Shown: positions 33,395-42,337 of the stretch, piece after piece
Numbering within the stretch: the stretch's first letter is position 1
Layout: every line of letters starts with the position of its first letter
Origin: Levilactobacillus suantsaii
GTDB lineage: Bacteria > Bacillota > Bacilli > Lactobacillales > Lactobacillaceae
Direction of reading: 5' to 3'
DNA length: 64,000 nt
Assembly: GCF_004115745.1 (NCBI RefSeq)
Contig: NZ_QXIL01000008.1
Location: 34,902-98,901 of the forward strand
Translations under genes and position numbers: made by a program
The notes under the pieces: generated by a model
Told to the model about the DNA's origin: nothing
The model's database searches: none
What the model saw: the letters and a program-made list of their open reading frames with translations, nothing else

Positions 33395-36223
33395 ATGATG
33401 AAACCAATGACCACAAAAGAACACTACAAGATGTATAAGAAAGGTAAACTATGGGTCTTTGCAGGAATCTTCACGGTCACGTTGGGCTTGAATGTGGGCG
33501 AAAGTCAGACTGCTCACGCGGCAACGACCGATGCAACGACAACCGGGGAAGAGAAAACGACGACTAAAGCCGGCACAGCGTCTAAGACCGTCACGTTAAA
33601 GTCAGCTCAGGATAAGGTTACGACTGCCACGACGGCCGATGACCAGACAACCGAGGAAGATAAAACAGGAGAGGCAACACCTGATCAACCGGCTACTGAC
33701 CAGGACACAACTAACCAACAGAATAGTGATCAAACGACACCCAAAACTGACCAGCAAAATGCTGATCAAGCTGATACCGGTCAGGCCAATAACCAATCAA
33801 CTACGACGAGTCAGGAATCAAGTGGTCAAACCGAAACAACGTTGCAAGATAATGACCAAGCCACCACTGACCAGCAGACCGCTGGTCAAGCCGCTACCGA
33901 TCAACCAGCAACGACTCAAACGACACCTGATCAAGTGGCAACTGATTCGACTGAATCCAATCAACAGAACAATCAGACAACCACGACCGACCAACCAGCA
34001 ACTGACCAGACGACGGCTAGCCAACAGGGGACTGATCAGCCAACGCCGCCGCAATCTACAACGTCCCAACCAGAAAATGAAAGCGCTAACCAGGCTGTCA
34101 TCGACAAAACGGATGAAGATTCGATGGCCACGACCCAGGAATCAACTCTGCGACAACCAGTCGCTGAGGTCATGTCACTCGGTGATGAGCCGGCAACCCC
34201 TACGGTAGCCAGCATTAAGGCGGCCGCGGCCACAGTTAATGCACCAGTCGCGGTGCCAACCGCAGACGAAAGTATCGATGAGTGGATGCCGAATAAAACT
34301 TTACAACAATGGGTCTTGTATGCACTTAATAACGCAGGTGTCGGTAAGACCTGGACCAGCGTTGACCAGATTACGAAGGAAGATATGCTGTATCTTACCG
34401 GTAAGTTGTCCAGCCAAAGTATGCATGGCACAACGTATATTGATGGAAAATCTTCCTTCTCCTTGGAAGGGTTACAGTACGCCACGAATTTAACGGAATT
34501 GGATTTGTTAAATAATGTGAATAGCAATCCATATATGATGCGAGGAGATATTACGGATATTTCACCATTGAGTGCCCTGACTAATTTAACCTGGCTACAA
34601 TTAGGTGGCAACCGAATTTCTGATATTACTCCTATTGCAGGATTGAAGAAAGTCACTTATTTGGTTCTAGGGATGAATAGTATTGCGGATTTTTCATCGT
34701 TGAATCCGGCACAGTATACGGATGGGCTTAGCATTGGCCAACAATTTGTGGAATTAGAGACGGTTTACGTCCCTAAGGTCGATGCCAGTCAGGGTTACTA
34801 TCCAGAGTACACGACGGTTAACCCGGTAAAAGCACCGCAAGGTATGACCATGAGCGCTAAATATCCAATGGCTGTTGCCTTACCTGTTGTTTCGTTAACT
34901 CAATCTGAAGTCGCATCCACTGTAAAAATATTTTGGACTGGAGGCGCGATGGCTCTAAGCCCTGATGGGACTGAAATTACTTATAAGGTTGCGTATAATC
35001 AGGAACCATGGTACGCAAAGGATACTGCAGAGTATGGCGTGCCTACTAATTTTGGGTATGACCAGCAGGTTCCAGGTGACTATCTGTATTCCATGGTAGC
35101 TAATTTCACAATGTCTGGTTACGGTGATAGCCTTGTTGTGTCATTAGTGACACCATACGTAACGGCCGATGCCGCGCAAAGTATCACGGTCAACTATGTC
35201 GATGAGGCGGGCAAGGCTCTACGAGACCCTGATGTCTTGAGCGACGGGTTAATCGGGGAACCTTACACCTTAACGGCCCCAGATATCGACGGCTACACCT
35301 TAACGGAAATGCCAGCCAACGCCACCGGGACTTACAGCGACCAACCACAAACGGTAACTTTCGTTTATAAAGAAGCTGTGGGAACCATTACGGTGACCTA
35401 CCAAGATGACCAGGGCAATCAGCTACTTGAACCGGAGACTTTGACCGGGAAAGTCGGAGAGGCTTATACCGTTCCGGCGAAGACCATTGACGGGTACACA
35501 CTGACCGAGACCCCAGCGAACGCCACGGGGACTTACACGCAGGATGCCCAAACAGTTGCCTTCGTTTACACCAAAGACACGACGCCGGTGACCCCACCAA
35601 CGCCGCCGACCCAGACCGTAACGGTCACGGTTCATCACCAAACGGCTGATGGCACGACGGTGGCGCCGGACGTCACTTTGACCGGTGAACAGGGGGATGC
35701 TTACACCACTGAACCGGTTGAGATTCCTGGTTACACGCTAGTTACGACGCCGGACAATGATAGCGGGACCTTCGGCGCCAGTGACAGTACGGTGACCTAC
35801 ATTTATGCGAAGGATGTCGAGGAAGGCGAAGGTGGCGACCAAGTCACGCCAGAAACGCCAACACCGGATACCAAGCCAGATAAGACCAAGCCGGGCCCAA
35901 ACCAGACTAAGCCAACCGGCAAACCAGGCATCGAGGCGGACCAAGCCGTTCGTGGCGGCAGTGCCAACCAGATTACGGGGACTACGCGTCGTGGCACCAC
36001 CACGCCAACTCAGTTGGGGACCACGACCAATTCGGCAGCCGATAAAGTGAACTTGAAATCAATGCCAACGCAACAGCCAGCAACCCAGACACCGCAGGAC
36101 CAGGCCAAAGCTGCCACGACCTTACCACAAACGAATGACCAGACCATTTCTGGCTGGTGGGGCGCCGCGTTATTAGCTTTACTGGGCAGTGTTGTCGGTT
36201 TCAAACGTAAATTCAAAGAATAA
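33395..36223 (+). CDS. LPXTG-anchored surface protein with KxYKxGKxW signal, LRR and MucBP domains
   Basis: The 942-residue protein is exported by the KxYKxGKxW-type signal peptide (motif residues 12-20, cleavage probably after AHAA). A Thr/Gln/Asp-rich stalk follows to about residue 270. Next come an internalin-like leucine-rich segment (about 350-445, LTNLTWLQLGGNRISDITPI), a beta-rich region, three MucBP repeats (about 596-662, 664-730 and 742-808) and a Pro/Thr linker. The sortase signal LPQTN (910-914) precedes a hydrophobic helix and KRKFKE. MucBP domains bind mucin-like glycans, so a role in adhesion is likely. It is a single gene. Confidence 0.93.
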   Translation: MMKPMTTKEHYKMYKKGKLWVFAGIFTVTLGLNVGESQTAHAATTDATTTGEEKTTTKAGTASKTVTLKSAQDKVTTATTADDQTTEEDKTGEATPDQPATDQDTTNQQNSDQTTPKTDQQNADQADTGQANNQSTTTSQESSGQTETTLQDNDQATTDQQTAGQAATDQPATTQTTPDQVATDSTESNQQNNQTTTTDQPATDQTTASQQGTDQPTPPQSTTSQPENESANQAVIDKTDEDSMATTQESTLRQPVAEVMSLGDEPATPTVASIKAAAATVNAPVAVPTADESIDEWMPNKTLQQWVLYALNNAGVGKTWTSVDQITKEDMLYLTGKLSSQSMHGTTYIDGKSSFSLEGLQYATNLTELDLLNNVNSNPYMMRGDITDISPLSALTNLTWLQLGGNRISDITPIAGLKKVTYLVLGMNSIADFSSLNPAQYTDGLSIGQQFVELETVYVPKVDASQGYYPEYTTVNPVKAPQGMTMSAKYPMAVALPVVSLTQSEVASTVKIFWTGGAMALSPDGTEITYKVAYNQEPWYAKDTAEYGVPTNFGYDQQVPGDYLYSMVANFTMSGYGDSLVVSLVTPYVTADAAQSITVNYVDEAGKALRDPDVLSDGLIGEPYTLTAPDIDGYTLTEMPANATGTYSDQPQTVTFVYKEAVGTITVTYQDDQGNQLLEPETLTGKVGEAYTVPAKTIDGYTLTETPANATGTYTQDAQTVAFVYTKDTTPVTPPTPPTQTVTVTVHHQTADGTTVAPDVTLTGEQGDAYTTEPVEIPGYTLVTTPDNDSGTFGASDSTVTYIYAKDVEEGEGGDQVTPETPTPDTKPDKTKPGPNQTKPTGKPGIEADQAVRGGSANQITGTTRRGTTTPTQLGTTTNSAADKVNLKSMPTQQPATQTPQDQAKAATTLPQTNDQTISGWWGAALLALLGSVVGFKRKFKE

Positions 36224-36239
36224 TGTCATTATGTCATTT

Positions 36240-36277
36240 AAAAACGGCCGTCCCCAATGAGGAGGACGGCCGTTTTT
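36240..36277. terminator. Bidirectional terminator between the surface protein and ade genes
   Basis: AAAACGGCCGTCC and GGACGGCCGTTTTT form a long stem between convergent genes. Confidence 0.9.
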
Positions 36278-36342
36278 GTGTGTTGCGAGAATTAGTCGAG
36301 ACAACCAATGCAAGGAGGATCGGTCGTCTCCACTTGAAAGCC

Positions 36343-38118
36343 CTAATCAGCCGGAGTCACGGCTAAGATGGGGTCGAAGTAGGTGAGATGCGTGTAGTCC
36401 ACGTTACCGCCATCGGTAATGGCAAGGTCCGGGATAGCGGTGATCGGTAAGAAAGACAAGTAGAACAACGGGTCTGGCAGGGTACTCCCCAGGCTTTCCG
36501 CCGCAGTCTTCAGCTCGATTTCCTTTTGGGCTAACGCGTCTGGTGTGAGGTCGGTGGTGATGCCAGCGATGGGGAGCTCTAGTAAGGCGAGCACCTGACC
36601 GTCGGCGACTACGACCTGGCCGCCGCCACACGCAATCAGGGTGTTGGCGGCTAACGCCATATCGGTCGGGTCAACACCCGCGACCACCAGGTTATTGTCA
36701 TCCGGAGCCGCCGAGGTGGCGATGGCCCCCCGTTTGAGCGACCACCCAGAAATGAAACCCCGGGCGTGATGGTCGGTCTTACCGTACCGGTCGATGACCG
36801 AAACGGCCGCCACATCTTGGTCGGAGTCGGGATGCACGTGGCCACCCTGGATTGGCAACTCAACGTCTAACGCTTTACGGACGAAAGGACCGACGCTGTG
36901 AATCGTGCGGACCGTGGCCGTACCGGTAGTCACAGTTACCGGGTAGGCGAAGTCCGCCGCATCTAAAGGCGCGTGGTTGAGCTGGCCCTTTAACGTGGTC
37001 GACCGTTTTGGCGGCGTAAAGGTCATCACCGGTTGGCCGGCTTTGGTGACCAGGTGACCTTTACTGATGACGGTCTCGACGTGAAAACTACCGGGGTTAT
37101 CGACCAGTAAGACGTCGGCGTCCTTACCGGGAGCGATGGAGCCGACCGCGTCATCGACATGGTAAGCTTCCGCGCCGTTTAAACTTGCCATCTGAATGGC
37201 AGTCATGGGGGCGACACCGGCTTGAATCGCCAAGCGGACCATGTGATCGAGGTGGCCGTACGCCAGCACGTCGCGAGCATTAACGTCATCGGTACAGAAA
37301 CTGACGTGGCGGGCAACACCGGACGGCCCCTCGGTCACGGCCCGGATGTTTTCCTTTAAGAATTTGGTGACAGAGGACTCACGAATCACCACCCGTAGGC
37401 CTTTGCGTGCTTTTTCCAAGAATTCCTCGTGACTGTAGCTTTCGTGGTCGATGTGGACGCCACTCAGCAAGAAGGCGTTCAAGTCGATGCCCCGAGCCAT
37501 CGGGGAGCAGCCGAAGATGGGTTTGTGGTACCGTTTGGCCAGTTCCAAGGCCTTCAACGTGTCGGGATCTTGCATTGCAACGGCTTCACGGACGGTCTCC
37601 CACACGCCGTAACAGTTGGCTTGTGGCAGGTACTTTTCGTGGTCGGCGGCCGTGACATTATAGGCGATGGTCGACTCCGGAATCGTGTAGGGCGTCTTGT
37701 ACGGCAACCCCCAGAAGACCTTGAGCGGTAACTTTTCAATTTCGGCAAAAATTTCGCTTAATCCGTCGACGCCCACGACGGAGATGTACTCGTCGAGACC
37801 GGACACGATACTGGTGGTGCCGTGGGGTACCGCCAGTTCCGCAAATCGGGTCATGGACAGCTTGCTACATTCAACGTGGATGTGGCCGTCGATCAGTCCG
37901 GGGACCAAGTATTTACCAGTTGCGTCCAAGTGTTGCGTTTGCGGACCAACATAGGCGCTGACGTCGTGGTCGACCGCCACGATTTTTTGATGATAAATGG
38001 CGACGTCGGCCGGATAAAATTCACCAGTATCGACGTTGGTGAGGGTGCCGTGTTCGATGACCAGGTCCGCGGGTAATTTGGCGGCCCCGGCATCGAGGTA
38101 TTGCGTGAATTCGGTCAT
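36343..38118 (-). CDS. ade: Adenine deaminase (AdeC type)
   Basis: The 591-residue amidohydrolase converts adenine to hypoxanthine and ammonia. The metal motif GLIDGHIHVE is at residues 74-83. Other AdeC marks are SIVSGLDEY, GVHIDHESYSHEEFLEKARKGL and FCTDDVNARDVLAYGHLD, as well as the C-terminal domain with HHARGFI(S)GW and IACGGGQVVV. The length is normal for AdeC. It lies 17 bases downstream of a purine permease gene in the same direction, so uptake and deamination are coupled. Confidence 0.93.
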   Translation of the reverse strand: MTEFTQYLDAGAAKLPADLVIEHGTLTNVDTGEFYPADVAIYHQKIVAVDHDVSAYVGPQTQHLDATGKYLVPGLIDGHIHVECSKLSMTRFAELAVPHGTTSIVSGLDEYISVVGVDGLSEIFAEIEKLPLKVFWGLPYKTPYTIPESTIAYNVTAADHEKYLPQANCYGVWETVREAVAMQDPDTLKALELAKRYHKPIFGCSPMARGIDLNAFLLSGVHIDHESYSHEEFLEKARKGLRVVIRESSVTKFLKENIRAVTEGPSGVARHVSFCTDDVNARDVLAYGHLDHMVRLAIQAGVAPMTAIQMASLNGAEAYHVDDAVGSIAPGKDADVLLVDNPGSFHVETVISKGHLVTKAGQPVMTFTPPKRSTTLKGQLNHAPLDAADFAYPVTVTTGTATVRTIHSVGPFVRKALDVELPIQGGHVHPDSDQDVAAVSVIDRYGKTDHHARGFISGWSLKRGAIATSAAPDDNNLVVAGVDPTDMALAANTLIACGGGQVVVADGQVLALLELPIAGITTDLTPDALAQKEIELKTAAESLGSTLPDPLFYLSFLPITAIPDLAITDGGNVDYTHLTYFDPILAVTPAD

Positions 38119-38135
38119 AGAGTTTAACTAACCTC

Positions 38136-39485
38136 CTAAGATTTCGGCAGAATGTTCAAAATGTAAAGCAGGATGATGAAGACGACCATGAGGCTCCACA
38201 TCACACCGTTGACTTCGCGGCGCCGACCCGCGGCCGTCATCAGAATCGGGTAGGTCAAGAACCCAAAAGCAATCCCGTACGAGATGTTGTAGGTCAACGG
38301 CATGCCGACGACCGTCAGAAAGGCGGGCACGGCGATTTCGAATTTGTCCCATTGGATATTTCTTAGTGCCGAAGCCATCAGAACCCCGACGATGATCAAG
38401 GCCGGTGCAGTGACTTGCGTGGTCACGACCGTGAGCAATGGCGAGAACAGTAAACTCAGGATGAACAGGACGCCGGTAACCAGTGCGGTCAACCCGGTCC
38501 GACCACCGACTGCGATCCCCGCGGAAGATTCCACGTAAGCGGCGGTTGGGGTGGTCCCCATGACGGACCCGGCCAACATGGAAATGGAGTCAGACATCAA
38601 GGCGCGACCGATGCGGGGCATTTTGTTGTTTTTCATGATGCCGGCTTGTTGGGCTAAACCAATCAAGGTGCCGGCCGTATCGAAGAAGGCCACCAGCAGG
38701 AAGATGATGACTACCGCCCACATCTGCGGATCCAAAACGGATGGTAGGTGCTTCAGGCTCACGCCAAAGGTCGGGCCCATGCTTGGTGCCATAGAAATCA
38801 AGCTGCTAGGCGCTTTGATGAGACCAGTTACTAGCCCTAAGACGGTGGAAGCAACCAGGCCGATGAAGATGGCGCCAGGAACGCGCATTGCCATCAAGAT
38901 GGCAATCACGAACAACCCGAAAATGGTCAACCAAGTCGTGGGTACTGTGAAGGAACCGATTTCCACGAGTGACGTCTTGCTGGCGACGATGAGGCCCCCA
39001 CCTTGTAAGCCGACGAAGGCGATGAAGATCCCGATGCCGGCGGCCATGGCGAGTTTTAAATCGCTCGGGATGGCGTCGATGACTAGCTCACGAACTTTAA
39101 AGAAAGATAATAGCTTGAAGAGAACTGCGGCGACGAAAACGCCGGCCATGGCCTTTTCCCAAGGGATGCCCATTCCCAGGACCACGGAATATGTAAAGAA
39201 GGCGTTGTCCCCGAGACCTGGTGCGACGGCGATGGGGTAGTTGGCGAGAAAGGCCATCAAGAAACAGCCCAGGATGGCGGATAATGCGGTGACCGTGAAG
39301 ACGGCCCCCTTGTCCATACCAGCGGCCCCAAGAATACTGGGGTTAACGAAGAGAATGTAAGCCATCGAAACAAACGTGGTCAGGCCGGCCAAAACTTCTT
39401 GGCGAACTGTGGTGTGTTGTTCCGATAGGTGGAAAGTTTGTTCCAAAAAATTGGTAGTAGCAGTGTTACGACTAACTTTTAACAC
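38136..39485 (-). CDS. NCS2 family purine permease
   Basis: The 449-residue protein has twelve to fourteen helices. It belongs to the AzgA/PbuG/AdeQ group (LAGLTTFVSMAYILFVNP, APGLGDNAFFTYSVV, LFDTAGTLIGLA as FFDTAGTLIGLA). Members carry adenine, hypoxanthine or guanine by proton symport. Adenine is favoured here by the downstream adenine deaminase gene. GTG 39485 lies 9 bases after GGAG. It is the first gene of the permease-ade operon and is divergent from the deaminase at 39653. Confidence 0.92.
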   Translation of the reverse strand: MLKVSRNTATTNFLEQTFHLSEQHTTVRQEVLAGLTTFVSMAYILFVNPSILGAAGMDKGAVFTVTALSAILGCFLMAFLANYPIAVAPGLGDNAFFTYSVVLGMGIPWEKAMAGVFVAAVLFKLLSFFKVRELVIDAIPSDLKLAMAAGIGIFIAFVGLQGGGLIVASKTSLVEIGSFTVPTTWLTIFGLFVIAILMAMRVPGAIFIGLVASTVLGLVTGLIKAPSSLISMAPSMGPTFGVSLKHLPSVLDPQMWAVVIIFLLVAFFDTAGTLIGLAQQAGIMKNNKMPRIGRALMSDSISMLAGSVMGTTPTAAYVESSAGIAVGGRTGLTALVTGVLFILSLLFSPLLTVVTTQVTAPALIIVGVLMASALRNIQWDKFEIAVPAFLTVVGMPLTYNISYGIAFGFLTYPILMTAAGRRREVNGVMWSLMVVFIILLYILNILPKS

Positions 39486-39572
39486 GGTGTGAAACTCCCT
39501 TCTCTCTCAAGATAAGTTTTATTGTGGCATATATTATTTAAATGCGCAAGCCTATAGTTCGTGTTTTATCCA

Positions 39573-39600
39573 TTGACAATGAAATATTATCTGCTAAGCT
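39573..39600 (+). promoter_or_regulatory. Promoter of the adenosine/adenine deaminase gene
   Basis: Consensus TTGACA (39573-39578), a 16-base spacer and TAAGCT (39595-39600) in an extended TGC context. No purine riboswitch core was recognised in the divergent region. Confidence 0.7.
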
Positions 39601-39652
39601 CAAATAAACGGCGAAAAAGCCGGATGATAAAATTTGTAGGGGGTATTAACAT

Positions 39653-40669
39653 ATGTCTACAGAAATTACACCAGCGTTTACTCAGGGATTGCCCAAAGCA
39701 GAGCTCCATCTGCATATCGAAGGAACGCTAGAGCCGGCATTGAAATTGAAGTTAGCGCAGCGCAACCACGTTGATTTGGGGCAGACCACCATTGAAGAGG
39801 TGCAGAAGTCCTACCAATACAATGATTTGGCGTCGTTTTTAGCGGTGTATTACCCAGCGATGGCCGTGTTGCAACACGAACAAGACTTTTATGATTTAGC
39901 TTGGGATTATTTGAAACGGGCCGCGGCCAATCACGTGCGCCACGTGGAAATCTTCTTCGATCCCCAGGCCCATACCAGCCGGGGCATCGCCTTTGAAACC
40001 GTGATCAACGGGTTATACCGGGCTACGGTCGATGCTCGGGCACTCAACGTAGATGCCCAGTTAATTTTGTGTTTTCTGCGGGATTTTTCCAAGGAATCGG
40101 CGCGGCAAACATTAGCGGAAGCCTTGCCATACAAGGATAAATTTATTGGTATCGGCTTGGATTCCGACGAGCACAATAACCCACCAATGAAGTTTGCCCG
40201 CCAGTACGAGGACGCGGCCGCCGCGGGGTTGCACCTGACCGCCCATTGTGACATCGATCAGAAGGATTCCATCGAACATATCCGGCAAGCCTTAGAACAA
40301 CTTGACGTGGAGCGCTTAGACCATGGCACCAACATTGTCGAGGACCCGGATTTGGTGGCGCTGGTGGCCAAGAAGGGCATTGGGCTGACGTCCTGCCCAC
40401 TTTCTAATGGTTTTGTGTCTCCGGAAATGAAGGGGAAGGAAGTCCTCGAGTTATTGGCCCAGCACGTGAAAGTCTCTATCCACTCGGACGACCCGGCATA
40501 TTTTGGTGGCTACATCGGCGATAACTACTACGCGCTTGCCGACCAGTTCAACTTGACTAAGGACCAGGTGGTTCAATTGGCCCGTAATTCATTTGAAACC
40601 TCCTGGATCAGTGACCAGCAAAAAGCGGTTTACTTACAGGAACTGGCGGACTACGCGGCTCAAAATTAA
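39653..40669 (+). CDS. add: Adenosine deaminase family protein, adenine-deaminase-like
   Basis: The 338-residue protein begins with the metal motif LPKAELHLHIEGTLEP (His19, His21), which fits the adenine deaminase (Aah1-like) branch better than true adenosine deaminases. ERLDHGTNI, GLTSCPLSNGF and VSIHSDDPAYF complete the metal and substrate sites. The usual catalytic stretch HAGE is replaced by HCDIDQ (His198, Asp200), so the normal proton-shuttle Glu is absent. It is divergent from a purine permease and AdeC, so a purine salvage role is likely. The exact substrate is uncertain. Confidence 0.85.
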   Translation: MSTEITPAFTQGLPKAELHLHIEGTLEPALKLKLAQRNHVDLGQTTIEEVQKSYQYNDLASFLAVYYPAMAVLQHEQDFYDLAWDYLKRAAANHVRHVEIFFDPQAHTSRGIAFETVINGLYRATVDARALNVDAQLILCFLRDFSKESARQTLAEALPYKDKFIGIGLDSDEHNNPPMKFARQYEDAAAAGLHLTAHCDIDQKDSIEHIRQALEQLDVERLDHGTNIVEDPDLVALVAKKGIGLTSCPLSNGFVSPEMKGKEVLELLAQHVKVSIHSDDPAYFGGYIGDNYYALADQFNLTKDQVVQLARNSFETSWISDQQKAVYLQELADYAAQN

Positions 40670-40685
40670 ACTTAGACAGATAGGT

Positions 40686-40726
40686 AACGACCAGTGGTCT
40701 GCATGTATGACTATTGGTCGTTTTTA
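40686..40726 (+). terminator. Terminator after the deaminase gene
   Basis: AACGACCA (40686-40693) pairs with TGGTCGTT (40715-40722), followed by T residues. Confidence 0.85.
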
Positions 40727-40757
40727 TCTATAATCAATGGCTAACGGATGAGTAATT

Positions 40758-40799
40758 GTTTTAGTAAATATTTGAGAAACCAATTTTATTTTACTAAAA
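40758..40799 (+). promoter_or_regulatory. Two LacI-type operator candidates before the glucuronide operon
   Basis: GTTTTAGTAAAT (40758-40769) and TTTTACTAAAA (40789-40799, the complement of TTTTAGTAAAA) lie 30 bases apart just upstream of the promoter. The same TTTTAGTAAAA occurs between the LacI and GH59 genes. Confidence 0.7.
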
Positions 40800-40805
40800 T
40801 AGCTC

Positions 40806-40853
40806 TTTAACTTTTGGCTGGCACGAGCTATAATACAACTGTAAGCGGTTTCA
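40806..40853 (+). promoter_or_regulatory. Promoter and cre site of the glucuronide operon
   Basis: TATAAT (40829-40834) with a weak -35 at 40806-40811 (17-base spacer). TGTAAGCGGTTTCA (40840-40853) matches the cre consensus at all 14 positions, just after the -10, so CcpA would block transcription when glucose is present. Confidence 0.85.
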
Positions 40854-40963
40854 TAATAGCCATTATTTAGTTAAAGTTCTCCTCAGCTTGAGGTTGGACG
40901 CGGAAATGCATTAGTCATTTACATATGAACCCTCTTACAAATCTATATACTTAGGAGTGAGCC

Positions 40964-42259
40964 ATGATGTCGAAAGAAGATAAAGGCAATCAGGCAGTGA
41001 ACTCTAGTGTTGGTCTAGTGACGAACGCTAAAGTCAAAGACGAAGAACAGCCCAAGCTTCCTTGGATGGTTTCTTCGGCCATGTTTTTAGCCCCACTATG
41101 CTGGTATGGGCCGATTGGGTCCACGCGAAGCGTTTTGATTCCCCAATTGTTCTCACAATTGGATCCCGTTCATAAAGTTTGGGCGGTCGGAATCTTAGCC
41201 ACGGTTGCGTCAATTACCGGTGCGGTCGCAAACCTGTTGTTTGGGGCGTTCTCTGATGTTACCCGGACACGTTTTGGGAAGCGGAAGCCATACATTGTTC
41301 TGGGGACCGTTGCGATCGCCCTTTCATTGATTGTGATCGCCAACGTCAAGTCGATTATGGCTATCATTTTTATTTGGATTATCGCGGCGGCAGCCGAAAA
41401 CGCCATCGCGGCGGCAATTTATCCGCAAATCTCTGACCGGGTCGCGCCTAAGTGGCGGGGGACTGTTTCAACATTTTATGGAGTCGGGTTCACCATTGCT
41501 CAACAAGGATTTGCCTTGTTAGCGGCTCAATTTTTGGGGAACGTTAAAATGGGGATTTACTTCATGGCTGGTTGCACGGTGGTGTTAGCCGTTATCCATG
41601 AATTGCTGATCCAAGAAAAAGGTAACCTGGATGACCCGAAGGTTCCATTCAATAAGGATACTTTGAAGAAATACTTCTTCTTCCCAACCCACGATTCCCG
41701 CGACTTTTACTTAGCGTTGACCGGGAAATTCTTCATGGTTGTGGGGTCAACCATTGTTACCACGTTCCTGTTGTTCCTATTTACGGATTATATCGGTCAA
41801 GGCACCGCTGCCGCCGGGAAATCTATTTCGATTTTCTCAACCATTATGTTAATTATCGGGGTCATTTTCGCCCTGATTGGAGGACCGTTAGCCGATAAGT
41901 TAAAGCGGGTTAAGGCACCAGTTGTAATTGCGACGTTTGCTTTAGGCTTTGCTGCGTTGTTCCCATTATTCGTTCAAAAGCCATGGGCGATGTTTGTTTA
42001 CGCCGTTATCGCTGCATTTGGGAATGGGCTGTATAACTCCGTCGATGGTGCCTTGAACATGGATGTTTTACCTTCTTCAGACACTGCCGGGAAAGACTTA
42101 GGACTGATTAATTTAGCCAATACTTTAGGCCAGATGTTAGGGGCCATGGTAGCGTCCGCTATCGTTGCATCCTTTGGTTATGGTGCAATCTTCATCTTTG
42201 CGATTGCTATGGAAGTCGTTGGTGGGATTGCCATCGCGATGATTAAGCGTATTCGATAA
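40964..42259 (+). CDS. MFS-type sugar transporter
   Basis: The 431-residue protein has twelve membrane helices, with the first-loop motif GAFSDVTRTRFGKRKPYIVLG of the MFS/GPH-like sugar carriers. A soluble N-terminal stretch of about 35 residues precedes helix 1. It is the first gene of an operon with DUF2264 and beta-glucuronidase genes, so a glucuronide or acidic oligosaccharide is the likely cargo. Two adjacent ATG codons (40964, 40967) follow AGGAG; either may be used. It is under cre and LacI-type sites. Confidence 0.85.
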   Translation: MMSKEDKGNQAVNSSVGLVTNAKVKDEEQPKLPWMVSSAMFLAPLCWYGPIGSTRSVLIPQLFSQLDPVHKVWAVGILATVASITGAVANLLFGAFSDVTRTRFGKRKPYIVLGTVAIALSLIVIANVKSIMAIIFIWIIAAAAENAIAAAIYPQISDRVAPKWRGTVSTFYGVGFTIAQQGFALLAAQFLGNVKMGIYFMAGCTVVLAVIHELLIQEKGNLDDPKVPFNKDTLKKYFFFPTHDSRDFYLALTGKFFMVVGSTIVTTFLLFLFTDYIGQGTAAAGKSISIFSTIMLIIGVIFALIGGPLADKLKRVKAPVVIATFALGFAALFPLFVQKPWAMFVYAVIAAFGNGLYNSVDGALNMDVLPSSDTAGKDLGLINLANTLGQMLGAMVASAIVASFGYGAIFIFAIAMEVVGGIAIAMIKRIR

Positions 42260-42266
42260 TTTCCAA

Positions 42267-42313
42267 GTCCCCGTTAGCCAACTCAAAAATGATGATGGCA
42301 CGCGGGGCTTTTT
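42267..42313 (+). terminator. Terminator-like hairpin inside the glucuronide operon
   Basis: CCCCG..GCC pairs with GGC..CGGGG, and the T-run ends at 42313, 25 bases before the DUF2264 start. No promoter is obvious between them, so it probably works as a partial terminator that lowers expression of the enzymes relative to the transporter. Confidence 0.65.
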
Positions 42314-42337
42314 GGTCACGAGGACTAGGAGGAATCT

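Noticed and set aside
39486..39652. Purine riboswitch between the divergent purine genes
   Set aside because: The conserved riboswitch core sequences could not be found on either strand; the region is AT-rich with an ordinary promoter.
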